Source: Hymenobacter nivis
GTDB lineage: Bacteria; Bacteroidota; Bacteroidia; Cytophagales; Hymenobacteraceae
NCBI RefSeq assembly: GCF_006439025.1
Contig: NZ_RCYZ01000012.1
Location: forward strand, 22,337-86,336
Reading direction: 5' to 3'
DNA: 64,000 nucleotides
Shown here: in pieces, positions 27,239-35,108 of the stretch
Layout of the letters: each line of letters starts with the position of its first letter
How positions within the stretch are numbered: position 1 is the first letter of the stretch
Program-made: the position numbers and the translations under genes
Notes under the pieces: generated by a model
What the model saw: the letters and a program-made list of their open reading frames with translations, nothing else
What the model was told of the DNA's origin: nothing
Databases searched by the model: none

Positions 27239-27494
27239 GTTTTTGCGCTACTTCGCGGCCGTTTGCGGCGCGTGCCAACTGGTGCTGGGCACCGCCGCCC
27301 ACGCCTGGGCCCAGGCCCCCGGGGCCCCCGACGTGCCGGCCATGGCCGACGACCTGCGGGCCAGCGGCAAAATTTACGTGGTGGTGGCCGCCGTGGTCGT
27401 CATCATCGCCGGCCTGCTCGTCTACCTCATCGCCCTCGACCGCAAGGTGGGCCGCCTGGAAAAGCGGGCCGCCGACGGCGGATTTAATAACTAA
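27228..27494 (+). CDS. ccmD: CcmD-like small membrane protein
   Basis: An 88-aa protein. A cleavable-looking hydrophobic N-terminus ('CQLVLGTAAHAWAQ') is followed by a short linker, one strong membrane helix ('IYVVVAAVVVIIAGLLVYLIAL') and a charged tail 'DRKVGRLEKRA'. The tail and position directly after ccmC match CcmD, which helps release heme-loaded CcmE. The predicted signal peptide makes it longer than proteobacterial CcmD. It starts inside the end of ccmC. Confidence 0.8.
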   Translation: MTNKFLRYFAAVCGACQLVLGTAAHAWAQAPGAPDVPAMADDLRASGKIYVVVAAVVVIIAGLLVYLIALDRKVGRLEKRAADGGFNN

Positions 27495-27605
27495 GGGCGA
27501 AATTTTTAGGGCCCCTCGCGCGTTGCGGAGCGGTGTTTCGTTTGTTTTAGTGGTGGCTGCTGGGCTGCCCGTTTTACGCATCAAATTCGTTAGTACCTGC
27601 GGTTT

Positions 27606-28034
27606 ATGAAGAAGACCCATATTTTCATCATTGCCATCATCGCCGTTGCGGCGGGCATCATCCTCAGCACCACCGCCGACGCCAGCGTGTACGTGCTCTT
27701 CGGCGAGGCCCGCCAGCGCGCGGCCGAGGGCAACGCCACCAAGGTGCACGTGGTGGGCCGCCTGCCCCGCGACGGCCAGAACCGCCCCGTGGGCTTGCAA
27801 TACGACCCGATGGTGGACCCCAACTACTTCGCCTTCACGCTGATGGACTCGACGCACGTATCGCAGCGCGTGGTGTACAATAACCCCAAGCCGCAGGATT
27901 TTGAAACCTCGGAGCAGGTCGTTATCACCGGGGCCATGCACAACGGCACCTTCATGGCCGACAACATCCTGCTGAAGTGCCCCAGCAAGTACGTGAAGAA
28001 GGACTTGAAAGGCACCGAAGTAGCGAGTAAGTAG
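27606..28034 (+). CDS. ccmE: Cytochrome c maturation heme chaperone CcmE, Cys-type
   Basis: Periplasmic heme chaperone of 142 aa with one N-terminal membrane anchor (5-24) and an OB-fold. In proteobacterial CcmE heme attaches to the histidine of an HxxxY motif. Here the aligned motif is 'LLKCPSKY', with C125 and Y129, so the CxxxY form found in some other lineages. 'VHVVGRLPRDG' and 'VVITGAMHNGTFMADNILLK' match the family. It lies 111 nt after ccmD. Confidence 0.92.
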   Translation: MKKTHIFIIAIIAVAAGIILSTTADASVYVLFGEARQRAAEGNATKVHVVGRLPRDGQNRPVGLQYDPMVDPNYFAFTLMDSTHVSQRVVYNNPKPQDFETSEQVVITGAMHNGTFMADNILLKCPSKYVKKDLKGTEVASK

Positions 28035-28037
28035 CCC

Positions 28038-29204
28038 TTGCGCGCCCGCTCCAATAGCAATGGCCGCCCCGCCCGCCGCAGCCCCTGGCCGCGGGGAGTG
28101 GGGCGGCTGATTTTTTGGGGCTTGGTGCTGGCCGGCTGGGGCCCCCAGGCCCGCGCGCAGGTGGCCAACGACAACATCGAAAACCGCCGCCGGCTGGCGC
28201 TGAATGAGACCGTAACGTCGAGCACTGTGGGCTGCACCGTGCAGCGCGGCTGCGTGGACGAGCGCCTCACCGGCCAGTGCATCCAGTACCACAACGACCA
28301 GTGGTTTGAGTTTACGCCGCCCGCCACGGGGCCCTATTTTGTGAACGTGGGCGGGCAGCGGTGCCGCGACGTGCGCGGCGTGCAGCTAGTGGTGCTCACC
28401 GGCCAGCCCTGCCAGCCTGCTACCTACCGCGTGCTCAGCTGCACCTCGCTGGGCACCCAGGACGACGTATTTGTGGCCGTGGACCTGCAAGCGGGCCGGC
28501 CGTACTTACTCGACGTGGACGGGTACTTGCAGGATTTCTGCACGTTCACGCTGCAAGTGAGCGGCCGGGCGGTGGGTGTGCCCGCGGTGCCGCCGCTGCC
28601 CGCGCCCGCCGGCGCCCTGCCCGTTACCAGCCGCGTGGTGCAAGTGGCTTGGGCGCTGCCCGATTCGCTGGCCGGGGCCCCCAGCTGCCGGGTGCTGCGC
28701 CGCGAGCAGCACGCCTTCCGCAGCACCGAGCGGCGCCGGGTGCCGGTGGCTCGCAACAGCTACGGAGGCCGCCCCGCCGCCTACGCCGTGGCCGACACGC
28801 TGCCCGGGCCAGGCCTGTACCTGTACCAAGTGGTGGCCGATGCGGCGCCTGATGGGGCCCCAGCGCCCACAGTGGTGAAGCAGTTCTGGGTGGCCTACAG
28901 CCAGTTGAATCCGCTGCTAGGGCCCCTTGCTGCGGAGCCCCACCTGGTGCTGCCGCTGCAAAACTATCCGCGCAAGGCTGAGCTGTCGGTGCTAATAACG
29001 GACCCGGTAAGCGGCCGAATTTTACTAAATAAACAGCTCGTTAACCAACTTAACGACCCCAGAATGGGTTGGGTAGCTACCGGCCCGTGGGCTGCGGCGG
29101 GCCTGCGCAAAGTAGCCGTAGCCATCACCTGCCACCCGGTGCGCGGCCGGTTTTTCACCGACCATTTGCTGCTGAACGTGCCGCCGCTGCCGGCCGCGCC
29201 GTAA
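28038..29204 (+). CDS. Secreted protein of unknown function inside the ccm operon
   Basis: A 388-aa (or shorter) exported protein I do not recognise. There is no in-frame ATG near the start: TTG at 28038, 3 nt after the ccmE stop, or GTG at 28098 are possible, and the signal peptide ('IFWGLVLAGWGPQARAQ') fits either. The N-terminal half has eight or more cysteines ('TVGCTVQRGCVDERLTGQC', 'GQRCRDV', 'GQPCQP', 'LSCTS'), suggesting disulfides. Its pattern of short beta strands ('YFVNVGG', 'PYLLDVDGYLQDFC') recalls small beta-sandwich domains. It is tightly packed between ccmE and ccmF. Confidence 0.7.
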   Translation: MRARSNSNGRPARRSPWPRGVGRLIFWGLVLAGWGPQARAQVANDNIENRRRLALNETVTSSTVGCTVQRGCVDERLTGQCIQYHNDQWFEFTPPATGPYFVNVGGQRCRDVRGVQLVVLTGQPCQPATYRVLSCTSLGTQDDVFVAVDLQAGRPYLLDVDGYLQDFCTFTLQVSGRAVGVPAVPPLPAPAGALPVTSRVVQVAWALPDSLAGAPSCRVLRREQHAFRSTERRRVPVARNSYGGRPAAYAVADTLPGPGLYLYQVVADAAPDGAPAPTVVKQFWVAYSQLNPLLGPLAAEPHLVLPLQNYPRKAELSVLITDPVSGRILLNKQLVNQLNDPRMGWVATGPWAAAGLRKVAVAITCHPVRGRFFTDHLLLNVPPLPAAP

Positions 29205-29227
29205 ATTTGTCCGATATTCTGATTCAT

Positions 29228-31822
29228 ATGAACTTACTCGTTGGAGATATTGGCCACCTGAGCGTCATCGTGGCGTTTGTGGCGGCCGTGGTGGCGGCCT
29301 ACGCCTACTTCCAGGCGGCGCGGGGCCGGGCCCTGGGCGACGTGGACCCGAGCTGGCAGCGGCTGGGCCGGGGCGCGTTTTTCGTGCACGGCGCGGCGGT
29401 ACTGGCTGTGGTAGGCTGCTTGTTCGACATCATCTACCACCACCGCTACGAGTACTACTACGCCTGGAGCCACAGCTCCAACCACTTGCCCCTCAAGTAC
29501 ATGATTTCGTGCTTTTGGGCCGGGCAGGAGGGAAGCTTCCTGCTCTGGATTTTCTGGCAGGTGGTGCTGGGCGGCTGCATCATGCTTTTCAATAAGAAGT
29601 GGGAAGCGCCGGTGCTGGCCGTGTTCAGCGCCGTGCAGGCCTTTCTGGTGAGCATGATTGTGGGCGTGGTGGCCGGGGGCCTCAAAATCGGTTCCTCGCC
29701 GTTCATGCTGTTGCGCGACTTCCTCACCGACCTGCCGGTGTGGAAGACCAACCCCAACTTCGTGCCCAAGGACGGCACCGGCCTCAACGCCCTGCTCCAG
29801 AACTACTGGATGGTGATTCACCCGCCCACGCTGTTCCTGGGCTTCGCCCTCACGCTGGTGCCGTTTGCCTTCGCCATTGCCGCGCTCTGGAAAAAGGAGC
29901 TGACGGCCTGGGTGAAACCGGCTATTCCGTGGAGCCTGGTGGGCGGCGGCGTACTGGGCGTGGGCGTGATGATGGGGGCCTACTGGGCTTATGAAACCCT
30001 GAACTTCGGCGGCTACTGGAACTGGGACCCGGTCGAAAATGCCGTGTACATTCCGTGGCTGGTGCTGGTGGCGGCCCTGCACGGGCTGGTGCTGTGGCAG
30101 CGCCGCCGCACGGGCCTGCGCACGGCCTACGCACTGGTTATCACCACGTTCATCTTGGTGCTCTACGCCACGTTCCTCACCCGGAGCGGCGTGCTGGGCA
30201 ATGCCTCGGTGCACTCGTTTACCGACTTGGGCCTCTCGGGCCAACTGCTGATTTACCTGGGCTTCTTCACCGTGCTGGCCGTGGGCTTGCTGGTCTGGCG
30301 CTGGAAGGAAATCCCAGTGTCGCCCAAAGAGCTTTCGATGTACAGCCCCGAGCTGTGGGTATTCGTGGGCACCACGGTGCTGTGCCTGGGGGCCTTCCAG
30401 GTGCTGTTCACCACCAGCATCCCGGTGTACAATGCCTTCATGGGCTTTATCGGCATCAAAACCAACGTGGCCCTGCCCGTCGACCAAGTGGCCCACTACT
30501 CGAAGCTGCAGCTGTGGCTGGGCGTGGGCGTGGGCCTGCTCTCGGGCGTGGGCCAGGTGATGTGGTGGCAGCGCAACGACAAGGAAAGCCTACTCAACGC
30601 CCTCACGCCGTCGGTGCTGCTGGCCCTGCTGGGCACGGCCCTGGCGGTGCTGCTCATCCGCTACAACGGCCTCACCATCACGCCGGCCTACGTGACGCTG
30701 TTTCTGGCCGGGCTGTTTGGGGTGCTGGCTAACCTGGGCACACTCTACACGCTGGCGCGGCGCGGCATCAAGCTCTCGGGTGGGGCCCTGGCGCACCTGG
30801 GCGTCGCCCTGATTTTGCTGGGCGTGCTGGCCTCGTCGGGCTACTCCAGCATCATCTCGCGCAACGTATCGGGCCTGCTCTACTCGCGCGAGTTTTCGGA
30901 AGACATCAACCGCGACAACGTGCTGCTGTACCGCAACGAGGCCTCGCCCATGCACGGCTACCAGCTCACCTACGAGGGCCAGTATTTTGAGGTGCCCGGC
31001 GTGCCCGGCTACGTGAACAAGCAGATGCTGTTCCGCACCGACGACGAATACAAAACCCTGGCTCGCGCCGACATCAAGGTGGGCGACAAGCTGTACTACC
31101 ACACCGGCGACACGGTGACCATCGTGCCGGAGAACACCTTCTACCGCGTCGATTACGCTAAAAAGGCCACCGGCGAGAAGTTCACGCTCTACCCCCGGGC
31201 CCAGATCAACGAGGAAATGGGCGGCATCCTGGCCTCGCCCGACATCAAGCACTTCTGGGGCCACGACATCTACACCCACATCGGTGGGGCCCCCGATACG
31301 CGCAAGGACAAGCAGTGGAGCGAGCCCAAGGAGCACACGCTGAGCGTGGGCGACACGATTTTCCTGAACGACTACTTCGCCGTGTTCCGCGCCATCGAGC
31401 CGGCCCACGAAACGGTGGGCCTGGGCTTGCAAAAGGGCGATTTGGCCCTGCAGGCCGACATGATTGTATCGGGTGAGCAGCGGCAGTACCACGCCCACCC
31501 CCTGTTTGTGGTGCGTAACCGCCTGGTGGGCCGCGTACCCGACGAAGTGGACGACCTCGGCATTCGCATCAGCCTCAACACCATCGACCCGCAAAAAGGC
31601 AAGTTCACCTTCGGCGTGAGCACGGCCCAAAAGGACTACATCATCCTGAAGGCGATGGAAAAACCCTTCATCAACCTGCTTTGGAGCGGCACCCTGCTCA
31701 TGGCCATCGGTTTCGCCTTGAGCCTGCGCCAGCGCAACAGCAAGCGCAACGCCGACCCCGAAGCTGCGCCAGAAGCCGACGCCCAGCCCACCCCCCGCAC
31801 CCGCTTGGCGCCGGTGGCTTAA
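29228..31822 (+). CDS. ccmF: Cytochrome c heme lyase subunit CcmF
   Basis: Large membrane protein that joins heme to apocytochrome c. The frame is open upstream, but the ATG at 29228 (MNLLVGDIGHL) is the family's beginning and gives 864 aa. The WWD heme-handling signature is 'FGGYWNWDPVENAVYIPW' (about 260-277). About 15 hydrophobic segments cover residues 1-560, followed by a large periplasmic domain and a last helix near 815-835. It closes the ccm operon; ccmA, ccmG and ccmH are not in the window. Confidence 0.93.
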   Translation: MNLLVGDIGHLSVIVAFVAAVVAAYAYFQAARGRALGDVDPSWQRLGRGAFFVHGAAVLAVVGCLFDIIYHHRYEYYYAWSHSSNHLPLKYMISCFWAGQEGSFLLWIFWQVVLGGCIMLFNKKWEAPVLAVFSAVQAFLVSMIVGVVAGGLKIGSSPFMLLRDFLTDLPVWKTNPNFVPKDGTGLNALLQNYWMVIHPPTLFLGFALTLVPFAFAIAALWKKELTAWVKPAIPWSLVGGGVLGVGVMMGAYWAYETLNFGGYWNWDPVENAVYIPWLVLVAALHGLVLWQRRRTGLRTAYALVITTFILVLYATFLTRSGVLGNASVHSFTDLGLSGQLLIYLGFFTVLAVGLLVWRWKEIPVSPKELSMYSPELWVFVGTTVLCLGAFQVLFTTSIPVYNAFMGFIGIKTNVALPVDQVAHYSKLQLWLGVGVGLLSGVGQVMWWQRNDKESLLNALTPSVLLALLGTALAVLLIRYNGLTITPAYVTLFLAGLFGVLANLGTLYTLARRGIKLSGGALAHLGVALILLGVLASSGYSSIISRNVSGLLYSREFSEDINRDNVLLYRNEASPMHGYQLTYEGQYFEVPGVPGYVNKQMLFRTDDEYKTLARADIKVGDKLYYHTGDTVTIVPENTFYRVDYAKKATGEKFTLYPRAQINEEMGGILASPDIKHFWGHDIYTHIGGAPDTRKDKQWSEPKEHTLSVGDTIFLNDYFAVFRAIEPAHETVGLGLQKGDLALQADMIVSGEQRQYHAHPLFVVRNRLVGRVPDEVDDLGIRISLNTIDPQKGKFTFGVSTAQKDYIILKAMEKPFINLLWSGTLLMAIGFALSLRQRNSKRNADPEAAPEADAQPTPRTRLAPVA

Positions 31823-31826
31823 AAAA

Positions 31827-31907
31827 TTAAAAGTCAAAAGTGAAGAATTAAAAATGCATCGGAGGGCCCCTCCGATGCATTTTTAATTCTTCACTTTTGA
31901 CTTTTAA
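31827..31907. repeat. 81-bp near-perfect palindrome made of 7-nt words
   Basis: Arms 31827-31866 and 31868-31907 are exactly complementary around a single central base (31867). The left arm reads in sevens: TTAAAAG, TCAAAAG, TGAAGAA, TTAAAAA and so on. The centre is GGAGGGCCCCTCC. It fills the gap between ccmF and the DUF2520 gene, both on the plus strand, and has AT-rich arms in GC-rich surroundings. Confidence 0.92.
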
Positions 31908-31927
31908 CCCAATCCCCAACCCAAGGC

Positions 31928-32788
31928 ATGGCCGTGGCACATCCTACTGATCCATCCCAGCCCCGAACCGGCTCGCTCCGCGTAGGCCTGTTCGGGGCTG
32001 GGCGCGTAGCCGGGCAGCTGGGGCCCGCCTTGGTGGCCGCTGGCCACACTGTGGCCTTCGTGTGGAGCCGCTCCGCCGCTCCGGCCGCGGCCCTGGCTGC
32101 CGCGCTGCCGGGCGCGGCCGTGCTGCCCGGCCTGGGGGCCCCACTGCCGCCCGCCGATGTGTACTTGCTGGCCGTGCCCGACGCGGCCGTGGCCGAAGTG
32201 CTGGCGGCGGTGGCCTGGCCAGCCGGGGCCCTGGTGGCCCACTTGGCGGGGGCCCTACCGCTGGCCGTATTTGAACAGCGGCCGGGCGTGCGCGGTGGAG
32301 TGCTGTACCCGCTCCAAACGTTCAGCGCCGGGCGGGCGGTGGATTGGGCCGCCGTGCCGCTGTGCGTGGAAGCCGCTGACCCCGGGGCCCAAACCCTGCT
32401 GCTGGCCCTGGCCCGCAGCCTGAGCCGCGACGTGCGCCCGCTGGCCTCGGCCGACCGGCTGCGGCTGCACGTGGCGGCCGTGTTTGCCAATAACTTCACC
32501 AACCACCTGCTGGGCGTGGCCGATGCTCTGCTGGCCGAGGCGGGCCTGCCGGCCGCCCTGCTGGCCCCGTTGGTGCGCGAAACCGTGGACAAGGCCCTGG
32601 CCGCCGCTTCGCCTTTTGCGGTGCAAACCGGGCCCGCCGCCCGCCGCGACGCGCCCACGCTGGGGGCCCACCGGGCGGCGCTGGCCGCGCATCCGGCCTG
32701 GCTGGGTATCTATAACCAGCTGACTAACAGCATACAGGTGCAGCTAATGCCAGAGCCCGGGCCGGCCGGTGCGGGGCCTCAGCTTTGA
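31928..32788 (+). CDS. Rossmann-like DUF2520 domain protein
   Basis: A 286-aa predicted NADP-dependent oxidoreductase-like protein. The N-terminal Rossmann motif is 'RVGLFGAGRVAGQLGPALV' (about 18-36). The second domain contains 'GVLYPLQTFSAGRAVDW' and 'VFANNFTNHLLGVADALL', the DUF2520 signature. The architecture resembles F420-dependent NADP reductases and ketopantoate reductase relatives. The reaction is unknown. It is very rich in alanine, as expected at this GC content. It follows the palindrome by 20 nt. Confidence 0.82.
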   Translation: MAVAHPTDPSQPRTGSLRVGLFGAGRVAGQLGPALVAAGHTVAFVWSRSAAPAAALAAALPGAAVLPGLGAPLPPADVYLLAVPDAAVAEVLAAVAWPAGALVAHLAGALPLAVFEQRPGVRGGVLYPLQTFSAGRAVDWAAVPLCVEAADPGAQTLLLALARSLSRDVRPLASADRLRLHVAAVFANNFTNHLLGVADALLAEAGLPAALLAPLVRETVDKALAAASPFAVQTGPAARRDAPTLGAHRAALAAHPAWLGIYNQLTNSIQVQLMPEPGPAGAGPQL

Positions 32789-32814
32789 CGCCGGGCCGGG
32801 CCGCGCTACCTTTG
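32784..32814 (+). promoter_or_regulatory. Predicted promoter of the ferredoxin gene
   Basis: TTTG (32784-32787), then 19 nt, then TACCTTTG (32807-32814): the best match to the Bacteroidota consensus in the window. It overlaps the stop codon of the DUF2520 gene. It leaves a GC-rich leader of about 125 nt before the ferredoxin start. Confidence 0.7.
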
Positions 32815-32945
32815 CGGGCCCGTTGGGGCCCGGTACTGCATAAAAATTTGGGCCCCCGGCCCAACCCTGGCCCGGGCCAGGCGGTTGAGCCCCAACGGCT
32901 TGCCGGCCCCCCGGCGGCTTTTCCCTTACCAAAGACCCAAAATTC

Positions 32946-33275
32946 GTGCCCGCCACCACCATTACGTTTCAGTTTAAGGACGGCCAACCGGCCCAAACCC
33001 ACGTGGCGGCCGCCGGCGAGTCAGTGCTCGACGTGGCCCTGAACAACGCCATCCAACTCCAGCACAACTGCGGCGGCGTGTGCGGGTGCAGCACCTGCCA
33101 CGTGTACGTGGACCGCGGCGGCGACGACCTGCCCGAAATCAGCGACAAGGAGGAAGACTTCATTGACCGCGCCGAGAACCCGCGCATCACCTCGCGCCTG
33201 GCCTGCCAGTGCGTGGTGAACGCCGGCATGGAGCTCGTCATCACCATCCCGCCGCAGCACTTCCTGGGACACTAG
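32946..33275 (+). CDS. fdx: Adrenodoxin-type 2Fe-2S ferredoxin
   Basis: A 109-aa ferredoxin that probably supplies electrons for Fe-S cluster assembly. Start is the GTG at 32946; no ATG is in frame. The cluster ligands follow the adrenodoxin spacing C-x5-C-x2-C-xn-C: C42, C48, C51 and C87 in 'NCGGVCGCSTCHVYVDRGG' and 'SRLACQC'. 'LPEISDKEEDFID' is the usual acidic partner-binding region. The next gene is iscX, which fits a role in cluster assembly. Confidence 0.9.
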   Translation: MPATTITFQFKDGQPAQTHVAAAGESVLDVALNNAIQLQHNCGGVCGCSTCHVYVDRGGDDLPEISDKEEDFIDRAENPRITSRLACQCVVNAGMELVITIPPQHFLGH

Positions 33276-33386
33276 TTTTTTTTAGGGTAGGCGGATGTGG
33301 GGGTAATAGGGCAGGAGGGGAATCTCTTCCTCCGCCGCTTTCCCCTGCACCCCCACACCCGCCTACCCCCATACCCTACAAAAAAA
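33276..33386. repeat. Imperfect hairpin of phased 8-nt words between fdx and iscX
   Basis: A T-run and a G-rich arm (33276-33323) can pair with a C-rich arm ending in an A-run (33338-33386). In the right arm ACC recurs every 8 nt four times; the left arm shows the complementary spacing. The whole gap consists of this element and it reaches the iscX start codon. Confidence 0.7.
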
Positions 33387-33622
33387 TGAACCACTTCGAA
33401 CCCCCCATCCAGTGGGCCGACCACGAGGACGTGGCCATGGCGTTGTACGAGAAATTCGGCGAAGAATACCCCGAGGCTCGCATCTACCGCATCCGCTTCA
33501 CCGACCTCATTGACTGGGTGCTGACGCTGCCCAACTTTGCCGGCACCCGCGAGCAGGCCACCGAGGGCCACCTGGAGCAAATCCAGGCCAAGTGGGTGTA
33601 CGAGTGGCGCGATAACCAATAG
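33386..33622 (+). CDS. iscX: Fe-S cluster assembly protein IscX
   Basis: A 78-aa acidic protein. In other bacteria IscX binds the cysteine desulfurase and ferrous iron and modulates cluster assembly. The signature 'YRIRFTDLIDWVLTLPNF' followed by 'ATEGHLEQIQAKWVYEW' matches the family closely, with a slightly longer N-terminus. The ATG at 33386 lies directly after the hairpin. It sits with fdx as in isc operons, but no iscS, iscU or hscBA is visible. Confidence 0.9.
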   Translation: MNHFEPPIQWADHEDVAMALYEKFGEEYPEARIYRIRFTDLIDWVLTLPNFAGTREQATEGHLEQIQAKWVYEWRDNQ

Positions 33623-33765
33623 CGGTGCCGGGGGACGGGGCCCAACCCCGTGGCCCTCAACCCGCCGCCCGGCCCCGCCGTATGGAAGAGTTGCCCGGCT
33701 ACGTTGGCGGGGCAAGGCAATCCGGCCGCCTGTTTAGGCCCCTTCCACATTTTTCTTTTATTGCG

Positions 33766-33960
33766 ATGAACACCGGGACCGTAAAATTTTTTAACGAGGA
33801 GAAAGGCTACGGCTTTATTACCGACGAGGCCACCCGCGAAGATTTCTTCGTTCACATCACCGGCCTGAACGGGGGGCAGATCCAGCAAAACGACCGGGTA
33901 GAGTTTGAAACCCAGGAAGGCCGTAAGGGCGTGAACGCCGTAAACGTGCGCAAAATCTGA
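33766..33960 (+). CDS. cspA: Cold shock domain protein
   Basis: A 64-aa single cold-shock domain, an RNA/single-strand DNA chaperone. RNP1 and RNP2 are 'KGYGFIT' and 'DFFVHI'. The ATG at 33766 is certain. The preceding 143 nt hold no gene and may be a long leader of the kind that regulates csp genes. The sequence is full length. Confidence 0.95.
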   Translation: MNTGTVKFFNEEKGYGFITDEATREDFFVHITGLNGGQIQQNDRVEFETQEGRKGVNAVNVRKI

Positions 33961-34061
33961 TTTCACGCGCTGCGCGCTGTTTCGTCAGTTTGAGAAGGCT
34001 TTCCGGCACCGCCGGGGGGCCTTCGCTGCGTTTAGATGGGGCCGGTGCCGCCGCTGGGCCC

Positions 34062-34069
34062 CACCTTTG
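34062..34069 (+). promoter_or_regulatory. Possible -7 element of the prenyltransferase gene
   Basis: CACCTTTG differs from TAnnTTTG only in the first base and lies 20 nt before the ATG at 34090. This is the reason I prefer that start over the one at 34036. Confidence 0.4.
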
Positions 34070-34089
34070 CGGGCCCTTGTGCGCCGCCC

Positions 34090-35022
34090 ATGCTTGCCGC
34101 TGTTTTTTCTGCGCCGCCGCCCGCCGGGCCGTTGGGCCCCGGCGGGGTGGCGGGCGGGGCGCGCGGCCGCCTGCTGGCGGGCCTGGTGCGCTGGCCCAAC
34201 CTGCTCATCATGCTCCTGAGCCTGGCGCTGGTGCGGGTGGGGCTGCTGCTGCCGGGGCAGCTGGGGGCCCTGCTGGCCCCGCGCTTCGGACTGCTGGTGC
34301 TGAGCGCCCTGCTGGTGGCGGCGGCCGGCTACATCATCAACGACTACTACGACGTGAAGATTGACGCCATCAACCGGCCCGACCGGCTGGTGGTGGGGCG
34401 CGTGGTGCGGCGGCGCACCGCCATGCTGGCCCACTTGGTGCTGAGCGGCGCGGGTGTGGCGCTGGCCGCGTTTCTGTCGCCGCTGCTGGGGGGCGTCACG
34501 CTGGGGGCGGCGGCGCTGCTGTGGGGCTACTCGGCCCGCTTCAAGCGGGTGGCGCTGGTGGGCAACGTCAGCATTGGGGCCCTCACGGCGGCGCTGGTGC
34601 TGCTGCCCGAGCTGCAGCTGCGCACCGGCAATACCGTGGTGTGGCGCTACGCGCTGGCGGCGTTTCTGCTTACGGTGGTGCGCGAAATTGTGAAGGACGT
34701 GGAGGACATGCGCGGCGACGCCCAGCACGACTGCCGCACGCTGCCGCTGGTGGCGGGCGTGGCCCGCACCAAGTGGGTGGCGGGTTTTTTTCTGGCCTGC
34801 CTGGTGGTGCTCGCGGGCGGGGCCACGGCCTGGCTGGTGGCGCACGGGCCCTGGCCGCTGGCCGCGTGGCTGGGGGCCCTGGTGCTGCTGCCGCTGGGGG
34901 CCCTGGCGCGCCTGCTGGCACTCGCCGACCGCCGCCGCCACTTCCGCCAACTCAGCACCTGGTGCAAGGGCATCATGCTGGCGGGGGTGCTCAGCATGGC
35001 CCTGGCGGGTGGGGTGGGGTAG
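34090..35022 (+). CDS. UbiA-family prenyltransferase
   Basis: Membrane prenyltransferase, about 310 aa with 8-9 hydrophobic segments. The first Asp-rich motif is 'NDYYDVKIDAINRPDR' (84-99), and the second is 'REIVKDVEDMRGDAQHDCRTLP'. These sequences are closest in my reading to geranylgeranylglycerol-phosphate geranylgeranyltransferase-like members, but the acceptor could equally be a quinone or heme precursor. The C-terminal 'FRQLSTWCKGIMLAG' fits the Bacteroidota group. It is monocistronic. Confidence 0.85.
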   Translation: MLAAVFSAPPPAGPLGPGGVAGGARGRLLAGLVRWPNLLIMLLSLALVRVGLLLPGQLGALLAPRFGLLVLSALLVAAAGYIINDYYDVKIDAINRPDRLVVGRVVRRRTAMLAHLVLSGAGVALAAFLSPLLGGVTLGAAALLWGYSARFKRVALVGNVSIGALTAALVLLPELQLRTGNTVVWRYALAAFLLTVVREIVKDVEDMRGDAQHDCRTLPLVAGVARTKWVAGFFLACLVVLAGGATAWLVAHGPWPLAAWLGALVLLPLGALARLLALADRRRHFRQLSTWCKGIMLAGVLSMALAGGVG

Positions 35023-35108
35023 GGCCCCGGAACCAACACCAACCGTAGAGGCTATAAATCCGTTAGTGCGCCCAAGCAATTCATTCTTTATTCAGCTTTA
35101 TTCAGCCG

